Origin: UBA947 sp031550975 | GTDB taxonomy: Bacteria > Cyanobacteriota > Vampirovibrionia > Gastranaerophilales > Gastranaerophilaceae | NCBI GenBank assembly: GCA_031550975.1 | Contig: JAVBOC010000002.1 | Span: forward strand, 1 to 56,668 | Reading direction: 5' to 3' | DNA length: 56,668 bases | Part shown: piece by piece, positions 24,476 to 32,189 of the stretch | Numbering within the stretch: position 1 is the first letter of the stretch | Layout: each line of letters starts with the position of its first letter | Notes under the pieces: model-generated | What the model was told of the DNA's origin: nothing | The model's input: only the letters and a program-made list of their open reading frames with translations | Database searches by the model: none | Translations under genes and position numbers: made by a program

Positions 24476-24958
24476 TTACTTTAGTTGTAATTTTTCAATT
24501 ATTGTGTCTGCCAGTTTTTTAACCGGTTCATAAACTTTTCTAATGTTTGGCCAGTCAAATCGGTGTATTTTTTGAGTAATTTTGTTGTTAAACGCCAAAC
24601 TTATTGCCGGTACCGGATTGCCGTTTTTATCAATTATGACAGCCATAACGTTTGTTCCCGGTTCTAATTTTCTGCCATTAATATCGGCACGCTTCATAAT
24701 CCCAAACGGGCGCGTGACACCTTTTTGTTTTAAAACAGCCCGTAACGCCACATAAATAGCATCGACATTGTTTTCAGGACAAGTAAACGCGAATGCTCTG
24801 TAATTAGACGGCAGTTTTTTATCTTGGCAAGACAATGGTTTATACCCTTTGGTAAATATGATATCTTTTGTTCTAGGCCTTCCTTTTTTATTATTTTTAA
24901 TAAATGAGCTCTTAGGGGAGAAATGGCCGCCGATTAATTTTACATTCATTAGTGGCAT
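24476..24958 (-). CDS. Tandem paralogue 1 of the unknown five-gene family
   Basis: This first gene of the array encodes 160 residues with KLPSNYRAFAFTCPENNVD (about 49-67), NGRKLEPGTNVMAVIIDKNG (about 94-113) and VKKLADTIIEKLQLK at the end. It is the most divergent in the first motif. AAGGA lies eight bases before the ATG. The operon promoter must lie in the gap up to rpsP, on the minus strand; I cannot point to it with confidence. Confidence 0.7.
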   Translation of the reverse strand: MPLMNVKLIGGHFSPKSSFIKNNKKGRPRTKDIIFTKGYKPLSCQDKKLPSNYRAFAFTCPENNVDAIYVALRAVLKQKGVTRPFGIMKRADINGRKLEPGTNVMAVIIDKNGNPVPAISLAFNNKITQKIHRFDWPNIRKVYEPVKKLADTIIEKLQLK

Positions 24959-25224
24959 AGATAATTCCTTTTATCCTGAGTAAATGACATTTAGTAAAAT
25001 ACCCCTAAATTTTAAAATTTGCCCATGTGGCTAGTATGACTTTATAAAAATTTACAAAATTGCTTGCGGATTTTTCGGGTTTATGTTTCAATAGTTACGG
25101 AGCAAGGGTTTCCTCACCCTCTGTTTCAGGGAAATCAGCAAGCGGCGGCAGATTTTACCGACACACTAGCAGCCGGGATTATTTTTCTGGCTATTGATAC
25201 GAATTAAAGAAGGAAAATTTAAAC
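24959..25224 (+). other. 266-bp divergent intergenic region upstream of rpsP
   Basis: No coding frame is credible here. A possible rpsP promoter is TTGCTT near 25060 with TATGTT 16 bp downstream. The later part has complementary patches (GGGTTTCC with GGGAAAT; CGGCGGC with GCAGCCG), so the rpsP leader may be folded. AAGGAAAA lies 12 bases before the rpsP start. Confidence 0.35.
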
Positions 25225-25812
25225 ATGTTAAAAATTAGATTGAAAAGATTGGGCGCTAAAAAAGCCCCAACATACAGAATTATCGTTATTAATTCTACAA
25301 CTAAACGTGAAGGCAGACCTATCCAGGAACTTGGCCACTACAACCCTAAAACAAAAGTTATGAAATTAGACGTTGAAGCAGCTAAAGAATGGATTACAAA
25401 AGGCGCTCAACCGACCGAAACGGTTAAATATTTAATCGACAACGCTAACGCTGACGGTTCTTTGAAATACATCAAATCAGAAAAACCAAAACTTTCTAAA
25501 AAAGCAAAAGCTAAATTAGAAGCTGAAAAAGAAGCAGCAGCACAAGCTAAAGAAGAAGCTAAAGCAGCGAAAGCGGCTGAAGCTGAAGCGGCAAAAACAG
25601 CAGCTGAAGAAGCAACCGTTGAAGTCGTAGCTGAAGCTGTTGAAGAAGCGACTGTTTGCGAACCAATCGAAACTCCTGAAGCAGAAGCAGCAGAGAAAGT
25701 TCTTGAAGCAGCAGTTGAAGAACCAACTCCTGCAGCAGAAGAAGTTGCTCCTGAAGCAGCAGCAGCTGAAGAAGCTCCGGCTGAAGAACCGGCAGCTACT
25801 GAAGAAGCGTAA
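25225..25812 (+). CDS. rpsP: 30S ribosomal protein S16 with a long acidic Ala/Glu-rich tail
   Basis: Residues 1-85 are a typical S16: MLKIRLKRLGAKKAPTYRI, RPIQELGHYNPKTK, GAQPTETVKYLI. S16 helps assemble the central and 5-prime domains of the 30S subunit. The family is usually 80-90 residues, but here a further 110 residues follow. These begin with a Lys-rich helix (KLSKKAKAKLEAEKEAAAQ) and then become almost only Ala, Glu, Pro and Val. The tail is probably disordered or helical and strongly acidic. The usual rimM/trmD/rplS neighbours are absent. A perfect terminator follows 94 bases after the stop. Confidence 0.95.
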   Translation: MLKIRLKRLGAKKAPTYRIIVINSTTKREGRPIQELGHYNPKTKVMKLDVEAAKEWITKGAQPTETVKYLIDNANADGSLKYIKSEKPKLSKKAKAKLEAEKEAAAQAKEEAKAAKAAEAEAAKTAAEEATVEVVAEAVEEATVCEPIETPEAEAAEKVLEAAVEEPTPAAEEVAPEAAAAEEAPAEEPAATEEA

Positions 25813-25905
25813 GCGAGCTGAGGCTGGAAGGGCGGCTTGCCGACCTGAAACGCCGTTACAAGCGAGCGAACAAGACAGCGTAATTAAGCTTATACAAATA
25901 ATCAT

Positions 25906-25944
25906 AAAGAGCGGATTTTGTTTTTACAAAATCCGCTCTTTTTT
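25906..25944 (+). terminator. Intrinsic terminator of rpsP
   Basis: A 16-bp perfect stem, AAAGAGCGGATTTTGT with its complement, encloses a four-base loop and ends in a T run. The A run on the left arm would let it work in both directions. Confidence 0.92.
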
Positions 25945-25966
25945 CTTTTGCATCGCTAAACAAACC

Positions 25967-26132
25967 TGTCATCCTGAACTTGATTCAGGATCTGGCCACC
26001 GTTCGCCCCATCAATACCTCAGTTTTTCAAGCAAAGTGACTCGACCATAATTCGCTAAAGTAGAACAGTATAATTTTTGACTTTGGTTACATCTTATCGA
26101 CTGTTAGATCCTGAATCAAGTTCAGGATGACA
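25967..26132 (+). repeat. Composite intergenic palindromic repeat (TGTCATCCTGAAC family)
   Basis: It begins TGTCATCCTGAACTTGATTC and ends with the inverse GATCCTGAATCAAGTTCAGG. The core is about 100 bp of unrelated sequence. It separates rpsP from a convergent unknown gene. Confidence 0.85.
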
Positions 26133-26138
26133 AAAATA

Positions 26139-26609
26139 CTAATTAAATCTGCTAATTTCTTTAAAATAGCTCTCCAGCGCGATATAACCCTTATAAATCT
26201 CGTTTGAGATTGTCGCGTATCTGCTCGCGATAATAAATTTCAATTCTTTTGTTCTGATTTCAATAATCTCGTCGGCATCTTTCTGGTATTCAGGGTGAAG
26301 CGTCAACTGTTGCAAGAGTTCAAGCTGTTCATACATTTCTTTCGCGGTTGTAAATTCAAGCGTCTTGAAATTGTACTTGGTCAAAAGCGCTTTTTCCACA
26401 TTAGTAATTCTGCTCATAACAGCTTGGAATTTAAAAACTCTGTTAATTATCGTGTAATTATTAGCGGCCTTTTTGTGCGAAATAGGCACAACATTTTTAG
26501 CTAAAAGGGCAGCGTAAGAGCGTGAGGTAAAAACCTCGTCATCTTTAGAAAACGTGCTTTTTGAGGTTAAATCAAAATTAGATGTCTTATGCATTATATC
26601 TTCCAGCAT
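26139..26609 (-). CDS. Unknown 156-residue helical protein
   Basis: I do not recognise this protein. From the ATG at 26609 it has a polar N-terminus (MHKTSNFDLTSKSTFSKDD) and then a mostly helical region rich in Glu, Lys and Leu, with YEQLELLQQLTLHPEYQKDADEIIEIR in the middle. There is no signal peptide. GGAGA lies seven bases before this ATG; the longer frame to 26690 has no such site. The gene is divergent from the calpain-like protease gene and could be a partner of it, but nothing shows this directly. Confidence 0.6.
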   Translation of the reverse strand: MLEDIMHKTSNFDLTSKSTFSKDDEVFTSRSYAALLAKNVVPISHKKAANNYTIINRVFKFQAVMSRITNVEKALLTKYNFKTLEFTTAKEMYEQLELLQQLTLHPEYQKDADEIIEIRTKELKFIIASRYATISNEIYKGYIALESYFKEISRFN

Positions 26610-26794
26610 CAAAGATCTCCTTGGTCTAATAATATAGAAATAGCGCCCGATTGTCATGTGTTTTGCCGATTTGTTTACATGAATTAACAAAAGGCTTCGC
26701 TTCCTTTAAATGTAAAATTTATGTAACAAATGCTAAAGTTTTTTTAGAAAAGGTCGTAATAGTATTTGTAGTATTTTGTGTAAAAGGTATTAAA

Positions 26795-28948
26795 ATGGCT
26801 GATAGTATACGTTTTAGTAAAAATGAAATCAATTTTTCAAAAGTTATTAATGCTTCCGGCAGCGATAAAAAAGCCAGCAGCAAGGAAACTATTGCTCTTA
26901 CGGGCAACACCAATAACGGTGTGAGTTCGGGTACTGCGGAAGCGGCTGACGCGATGTTGGGCACCCCAAAAGCTGAACTCGTATTAACCCGCGATAGCCA
27001 AGGTAGAGTTATTCAGGAAAAGACTCTTGATGACAAAGGAAACGGGCTGGTTGTGTTCTATGCACACAACGATAAAGGCAAACAGATTAAGACAGAAGAA
27101 CGCAATCTTAAAAACAATATAGTGGTCGAAACCAATAAATACGACCCTGTAACAGGTATTAATGTTACTAACATAAAATATGACCCTGATACCAAAACTC
27201 AAGTTGCTTTAATGCGCGAACCTGGCGGCTCCGGCTGGAAACGCAAATGGGTTGAAAATTTTGACGATGCAGGCACAAAAATTAGAGAAGAAAGATATAC
27301 GGCAAGCAACGGTGATAGTTCATGGACAAGTAAAACTGTCAGAACTTTTGATAAAAACGGGAACTTTTTAACCTATGAAGAAGATAAAGATTTCAAAAAC
27401 AAGAAACCTGCCGAAACTATCATTGCAAAACCCGATCCGAAACCGGTGGTAAACACACCAAGCAAGCCTGCAATAAAAGAGGAGAATCTTTTCGTCAACA
27501 AGCCGGCAGCTGAAAATATAGTTGAAAATAAACCGGAAGAAATAAAACCGCAGAATAAATTTCAGATAAGAGATAAATTCATATACACCCCTGCAAATGA
27601 AATCGCGCAAAACGTTATCGAAACTAAACCCGAAGCTATAAAACCTGAAAACAAACCGGTGGTTGTTGAGCCGAAAAATAAGCCGGTGGTAATCGAAAAC
27701 AAACCGGTGGTTGTTGAACCGGAAAACAAGCCGGTGGTGGCAGATAACAAGAAAATCGAAAATGCTCCGGTTGCTGAATCCTACGAGATTACAGTTACTG
27801 TTGACGGATATGGCAATAAAAAATGTACGCGCAATGGAGAACTTGTATTTGAATACAACGTAAACAACCAAAAAACGACCTCTCCGCTTGTTGATAATTT
27901 CTTCAAAGCAAAAGGGCAAGAGAATAAACAAAAAGCAGCAGAAGTTATCCTTGATACCCTGGATATACACACATTTGCCAACCTTTCGGAAGCCTTCCGG
28001 GAAGCTAACCGCGGCAGAACTGCTTTCTTCGACTTTCTCTGCTCAAAGCAATCACCGTTTTCAAAAGCAGAAGCCCTTGAACGCATAGAAACATGTGCCA
28101 ACAAAGTAATTATTCAGGCAAAAAATGACAACCGACAAGTCGATTACAATGAAAACTGGGTTAATAAATCACTGGATGCTGCCAAAAACACTAACAATAA
28201 AAAAGATATAAAAATAGCATCACTGCGCATAGAAGCAGCACTAAATAGTGCGTCAAGAAAAGTTAGCCTCACAAATAACAGCAATGTTAATGACACCCCT
28301 AATTCAAAGATTGATAAACGCACGGAACAAGGTCATATAGGTAATTGCTGGTGGGGTGGAGCAACAATTTCAACTGCAAATAATGAAGAAGGAAGCAAAA
28401 TTATTGAGAACAGCCTAAAATACGACGGCGATACAGTAACGGTTAAACTTCCGGGAATGAAGGCACCTTACACATTCAGCGTATCTTGGCTTAAAGGTGA
28501 GACTCACTTATCAAAGGGCGATATAGATTTGCGCGCACTAGAAGCAGCTGTTGAAAGACATGCGCTTGAATACGGTCTTAAGGATCCCACAAGTGGTGAA
28601 ATGCAATACACAATAGATGGCTCTTATACATCACTTGCATTCGAACTTCTAACAGGACGAAAAACTAAAGACGTTACGCCGAGCAAGTCGAATCTGCGTC
28701 GGCTTTCCAAGGATAAAACTGCCGTTATGACCGCTCAAGTGAATACCGACACAAAAACGAAATACGTAGCAAGTAAAGTTTCTGATCGCAGTCAAACACC
28801 TGTTGTAAGCGGTCATGCATATAGTGTTCAAAAGATAACTGACAAAGAGGTGTTTATAATAAATCCTTGGGATTCGTCAGAAATACTCTCAATGCCTATC
28901 GATGAATTCTCAAAAACCTTCACTTACATAACCGTTGGAAAAGTATAG
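26795..28948 (+). CDS. Calpain-like (family C2) cysteine protease with a Pro-rich repeat linker
   Basis: This 717-residue protein has three parts. Residues 50-200 hold YD/RHS-like turns (DSQGRVIQEKTLDDKGNG, FDDAGTKIREERY, FDKNGNFLTYEED). Residues 205-325 are a Lys/Pro/Val linker with repeats of the type ENKPVVVEP. The C-terminal part has the calpain triad: QGHIGNCWWGG with Gln512 and Cys518, SGHAYSV with His674 and INPWD with Asn690. No signal peptide is present; the N-terminus IRFSKNEINFSKV has the short Phe-Ser-Lys motif style seen in other unknown proteins here. The start at 26795 follows AAAAGG; the upstream extension to 26651 has no support. Calpain-like proteases are rare in bacteria and some are secreted or act on other cells. 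Confidence 0.82.
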   Translation: MADSIRFSKNEINFSKVINASGSDKKASSKETIALTGNTNNGVSSGTAEAADAMLGTPKAELVLTRDSQGRVIQEKTLDDKGNGLVVFYAHNDKGKQIKTEERNLKNNIVVETNKYDPVTGINVTNIKYDPDTKTQVALMREPGGSGWKRKWVENFDDAGTKIREERYTASNGDSSWTSKTVRTFDKNGNFLTYEEDKDFKNKKPAETIIAKPDPKPVVNTPSKPAIKEENLFVNKPAAENIVENKPEEIKPQNKFQIRDKFIYTPANEIAQNVIETKPEAIKPENKPVVVEPKNKPVVIENKPVVVEPENKPVVADNKKIENAPVAESYEITVTVDGYGNKKCTRNGELVFEYNVNNQKTTSPLVDNFFKAKGQENKQKAAEVILDTLDIHTFANLSEAFREANRGRTAFFDFLCSKQSPFSKAEALERIETCANKVIIQAKNDNRQVDYNENWVNKSLDAAKNTNNKKDIKIASLRIEAALNSASRKVSLTNNSNVNDTPNSKIDKRTEQGHIGNCWWGGATISTANNEEGSKIIENSLKYDGDTVTVKLPGMKAPYTFSVSWLKGETHLSKGDIDLRALEAAVERHALEYGLKDPTSGEMQYTIDGSYTSLAFELLTGRKTKDVTPSKSNLRRLSKDKTAVMTAQVNTDTKTKYVASKVSDRSQTPVVSGHAYSVQKITDKEVFIINPWDSSEILSMPIDEFSKTFTYITVGKV

Positions 28949-28990
28949 AGAGCAGGAGTTTTTAGCGTATATTTTCAACTAAATATTTCA

Positions 28991-28999
28991 TGCTAAAAT
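28991..28999 (+). promoter_or_regulatory. Extended -10 promoter of the response regulator gene, leaderless
   Basis: TGC-TAAAAT, then six bases and the ATG at 29006. Upstream TTTTAGCGTATATTT is nearly complementary to the promoter region, giving a hairpin like the one before queF. Confidence 0.65.
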
Positions 29000-29005
29000 A
29001 ATTGC

Positions 29006-29701
29006 ATGAATAAAATACTTGTTGTTGATGATGATAAAGCGATAAACGAGCTGATAAAGATTAACCTGGAACTCGCCGGTTACAAGGTTATCCAGGCACC
29101 TGACGGGATAATCGGGTTTGCGCTATGCAAGCAGGAATTGCCCGAGCTTGTAATTTTAGATGTTATGATGCCGGAAGTTGACGGCTTTACTGTCGCTCAA
29201 CGAATCCGCAAAAACGATTCCACAAAAGACATTCCGATTCTGATGTTAACCGCGCTCTCACAGATTAATGACAAGGTTAACGGTTTTAACCTGGGTGTTG
29301 ACGATTATTTGGTCAAACCTTTTGAGATGGAAGAATTGCAGGTACGTGTTAGAGCGCTCCTGAAACGCTCGCGCAAACTCCCTGAATCCGCGTCTATACG
29401 TGAACTTTTGACGCTTGGCGAAATAACTCTTATCCCGGAAGCTTACAGTGTTAAAATCGGCGATAAAACCGCAAAACTAACTCCGATTGAGTTTGATATA
29501 TTTAATTTGCTGTTCCAAAACCACGGGAATATGGTGTCATCCGCGCAGATTTTAAAAGACATCTGGGGCTATTCACCTGATGACGATGTGGAAACAATCC
29601 GCGTTCACATAAGACATTTACGCTCAAAACTGGATAAAATTTCAAACGGCAAAAAATACATCCAAACCATCTACGGCGGCGGTTATAAATTAGAGGTATA
29701 G
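29006..29701 (+). CDS. OmpR/PhoB-family response regulator
   Basis: A receiver domain (residues 1-118) has the acidic pocket DDD (8-10), the phosphoacceptor Asp52 in VILDVMMP, and Lys in DDYLVKPFE (about 105). The C-terminal winged helix (about 135-231) has KLTPIEFDIFNLL, VETIRVHIRHLRSKL and TIYGGGYKL. It should bind DNA as a phosphorylation-dependent dimer. No histidine kinase gene is adjacent, so the partner is elsewhere; the hybrid kinase 10 kb away carries its own receiver. The gene is probably translated from a leaderless mRNA. Confidence 0.95.
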   Translation: MNKILVVDDDKAINELIKINLELAGYKVIQAPDGIIGFALCKQELPELVILDVMMPEVDGFTVAQRIRKNDSTKDIPILMLTALSQINDKVNGFNLGVDDYLVKPFEMEELQVRVRALLKRSRKLPESASIRELLTLGEITLIPEAYSVKIGDKTAKLTPIEFDIFNLLFQNHGNMVSSAQILKDIWGYSPDDDVETIRVHIRHLRSKLDKISNGKKYIQTIYGGGYKLEV

Positions 29702-29765
29702 TGCCCCATTCTTAACTCTCCTTGAAAAAAAAGGGGGGGGAAATTGCATCAATCCGTATAAACCA

Positions 29766-32012
29766 TTATCGTAGTGCGCAGCGCGGGTTTCTAGTGATTT
29801 CCAGCAGCATATCGTTTGGTATAATAAAGTCGCGGATTTCGTAGTCTGCGTGGACAAATACAAATTCTACCGTCTCGCCAGGCTCGACACCGAGCAGCTC
29901 AAAAGGAACAGCCAAGTCCAAAACCTTGTCGTAGGCCGCTTCTATACCCTTATCAGGCGCCATCATCCAAAGATTATTACTCAGTGCTTTTGACATACGT
30001 GCGATAAAGACTTCCCCTTTAAATAGCGAAATCTGTAATTCGTTATGGAATTTTTCTTTAGCAATTGGTAAAATTGTGTCGGTTTTGTTCACAACGCGGA
30101 TCGGCGAAAGGTTGTCTTTTTTGCCTTTACACCTTGTGTAGATGTGCATTTGGTGAATATGTTTGCGCATCGCAGGAAGTGATTTTACATATTGGTTAGC
30201 GTAAAATCTAAAATAAACATTGTCACAATCGTACCCGAAACAAATTCTGTCAAAGAGCTTGTCTTCGTCCAATACCGGGCCATCCGGGATTTCAATGACA
30301 CCCGCATCCGGCCATTCATCATCGATATTTCCTGTAAGTTCAGGAGTGAATTCTCCGCGCGGATAACGTGACGGCCTTGAGATACCTTCTGTTAAAGGAG
30401 TTTCCAAAAACGGCGGTGATTGCAGCCCAAGATAAGCATAAACGTTTCTCAAGTGTTCGCGGAAGATATAGTCAAATAAGCTGTCATGCCCGCTGTCATT
30501 AGGCTCCCCGTACCACCAAAACCAGTCGCTGCCTTCACAGATATACAATTCCTTTTTCGCAACTTCAAGGTTCGGGTCTTTTGGGTTTTTCTTAGCATAA
30601 TTTGTAAAATCATCCTTAACCCGCTTTAAATAAGACCAGGCAAGGTTTTTTAACGGCTCGTTTATCCACAGGTCAAAATTACGGTTAACCCAAGAACCGG
30701 AGGCCAGTTTGTTCAGCGGTCTGGAATTATCTCTTGTAATGTAGTCGCTTAACAAGACAGTTTCAAGTGATTCGTCCTGTTCTATCAGACTGTAAAGTGT
30801 ATTCAAAAAGGCGGTGCCGTCTTCTTGATATTTTTCCCAACAATTCTCTCCGTCCATTGCCACGGCATACAAGTGGTTTGTATCCGGCGATGAAAGCAGC
30901 TTACTTTGAACCGTCTTTATTTTGTCATAAGCATCATGTGCTGCTGTAACCGGATCGTGTTTGTAGTACTCAAACCCGATGAGCGCAGATGGCATCGCGC
31001 TTCTAAACATGATTTTTATAGGTGTGGGTTTTGTTTTGTACTCATAGGTTTTTGTCAGCAAATACGGGTCTTCAAGCCTGCCTTGAAAATCTCTCACAAA
31101 TTCGTGGTTGACCGATTCAGAAAGAATTCCTTCATCTGCGATTGTCCATTTTAGTCCCATTTCGGCAAGCAGTTCAAGAGTTTTTGGGCTTACACAATGT
31201 TCTGACGGCCACAAGCCTTTCGGGCGTTTGCCGAATAGTTTTTCGATTTTATCCAGCGCCATTCCAACCTGTTCGCGCGCATCGGATTCCATGTTAAGGT
31301 TGTTTGGCAAATCGCTGTTGCCTTTTTTAGCATCTTTTATATCGAGCAAAATCGGCAAAACCGGGTGATAATAAGGGCTTGTGGTAATCTCAATTTTCCC
31401 GGCTTCCATAAATTGTTTGTAAGTCGGGATGATTTTTCGGATAATCTCGCGCTGCAAATCAATAATTGCAATTCTGTCTTCCAGCGTATAATTTTTACCC
31501 TTTTTGATTAATTTTTTCAACTCAGGGTATAGGTCTTTGTAAATCGGGTCAAACCAAGCAAGGTTAAATAGCGCCATCAAATCAGAGTATTCTTGATTTG
31601 TGAAAATATCTATATCTTTGTCAGGCGTGGAATTAAACTGACGATATAATTTGTCATACATCGGCAGCGGAAGAATCATAAACTCGTAATTTGCATCAAA
31701 AAAGTTGTTGATAATAAATCTTTTATCGTCAACACTAAGACGCTCAATGTCCATCACAGTAAGCCTTGAATGGATATCGTGGAAGCCCTTTTCGCCATAA
31801 TCAATTAGTGCATCAAGCAACACCGGCACAAGATTGAAGTTAAGTTTTGTGTCGGGATGTTTCTCTAAAATCAGAACCATGTCCAAATAATCTTTTATCG
31901 CATGCAGCCTAACCCATGGCATGAGAAAATCGCCCGCTGCATTAAGTTGGTACACGGGCTGGTGCATGTGCCAGTAGAATGCTATAGACAATTTTTTGGT
32001 CTGACTCATCAT
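29766..32012 (-). CDS. Glycoside hydrolase family 57 enzyme with C-terminal carbohydrate-binding-like domain
   Basis: The first 450 residues are GH57: FYWHMHQPVYQL (His pair near residue 14), the nucleophile Glu271 in GLWPSEHC and the proposed acid/base Asp387 in AMDGENCW. The family acts on alpha-1,4-glucans as amylase, amylopullulanase or glucanotransferase, with a retaining mechanism. Residues from about 560 form a beta-rich glucodextranase/DOMON-like domain (GNIDDEWPDAGVIEI, VYFRFYAN, ELLGVEPGETVEFVF). No signal peptide is visible, so it probably works on internal glycogen-type polymer. A TGA-TATAAT box lies 11 bases before the first of two ATGs. A short poly-A/poly-G stretch follows the stop region. 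Confidence 0.9.
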   Translation of the reverse strand: MMSQTKKLSIAFYWHMHQPVYQLNAAGDFLMPWVRLHAIKDYLDMVLILEKHPDTKLNFNLVPVLLDALIDYGEKGFHDIHSRLTVMDIERLSVDDKRFIINNFFDANYEFMILPLPMYDKLYRQFNSTPDKDIDIFTNQEYSDLMALFNLAWFDPIYKDLYPELKKLIKKGKNYTLEDRIAIIDLQREIIRKIIPTYKQFMEAGKIEITTSPYYHPVLPILLDIKDAKKGNSDLPNNLNMESDAREQVGMALDKIEKLFGKRPKGLWPSEHCVSPKTLELLAEMGLKWTIADEGILSESVNHEFVRDFQGRLEDPYLLTKTYEYKTKPTPIKIMFRSAMPSALIGFEYYKHDPVTAAHDAYDKIKTVQSKLLSSPDTNHLYAVAMDGENCWEKYQEDGTAFLNTLYSLIEQDESLETVLLSDYITRDNSRPLNKLASGSWVNRNFDLWINEPLKNLAWSYLKRVKDDFTNYAKKNPKDPNLEVAKKELYICEGSDWFWWYGEPNDSGHDSLFDYIFREHLRNVYAYLGLQSPPFLETPLTEGISRPSRYPRGEFTPELTGNIDDEWPDAGVIEIPDGPVLDEDKLFDRICFGYDCDNVYFRFYANQYVKSLPAMRKHIHQMHIYTRCKGKKDNLSPIRVVNKTDTILPIAKEKFHNELQISLFKGEVFIARMSKALSNNLWMMAPDKGIEAAYDKVLDLAVPFELLGVEPGETVEFVFVHADYEIRDFIIPNDMLLEITRNPRCALR

Positions 32013-32071
32013 ACTTCAAAGATATTATATCATATAACCTCATATAGGTAAAATGGTTAGTAAATCCACAC

Positions 32072-32149
32072 GTCATTGCGAGCAGGGCGAAGCAATCCAG
32101 AAAATATAAGACTGGATTGCCACGGTCGTTAATGCTCCCTCGCAATGAC
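32072..32149 (+). repeat. Full-length GTCATTGCGAG palindromic repeat
   Basis: GTCATTGCGAG and GAAGCAATCCAG at the left face CTGGATTGC and CTCGCAATGAC at the right. Half-copies of this element occur in frame inside coaBC and the NIF3 gene. It lies between divergent GH57 and alsT genes. Confidence 0.88.
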
Positions 32150-32173
32150 AGAAGTATTAATTATGTATGTTTA

Positions 32174-32182
32174 TGATATTAT
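32174..32182 (+). promoter_or_regulatory. Extended -10 promoter of the alanine symporter gene, near-leaderless
   Basis: TGA-TATTAT is followed by seven bases and the ATG at 32190. No Shine-Dalgarno is visible. Confidence 0.5.
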
Positions 32183-32189
32183 TATTGGC

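Larger units (their letters stand above)
25813..26138 (+). other. 326-bp gap holding a terminator and a repeat
   Basis: The first 90 bases contain GAGCTGAGGC, GGCGGCTTGCCGACC and AAGCGAGCGAAC patches of palindromic type but no gene. The rest is the rpsP terminator and a composite repeat, listed separately. Confidence 0.6.

Noticed and set aside
27368..27970. Minus-strand 200-codon ORF rich in Phe
   Set aside because: It is antisense to the Lys/Pro repeat linker of the calpain-like protease and has no start signals.
29725..29745. A9/G9 stretch after the response regulator as a remnant of the DUF559 element end
   Set aside because: It shares only a G run with the element; the GTCCCA and hairpin parts are missing.
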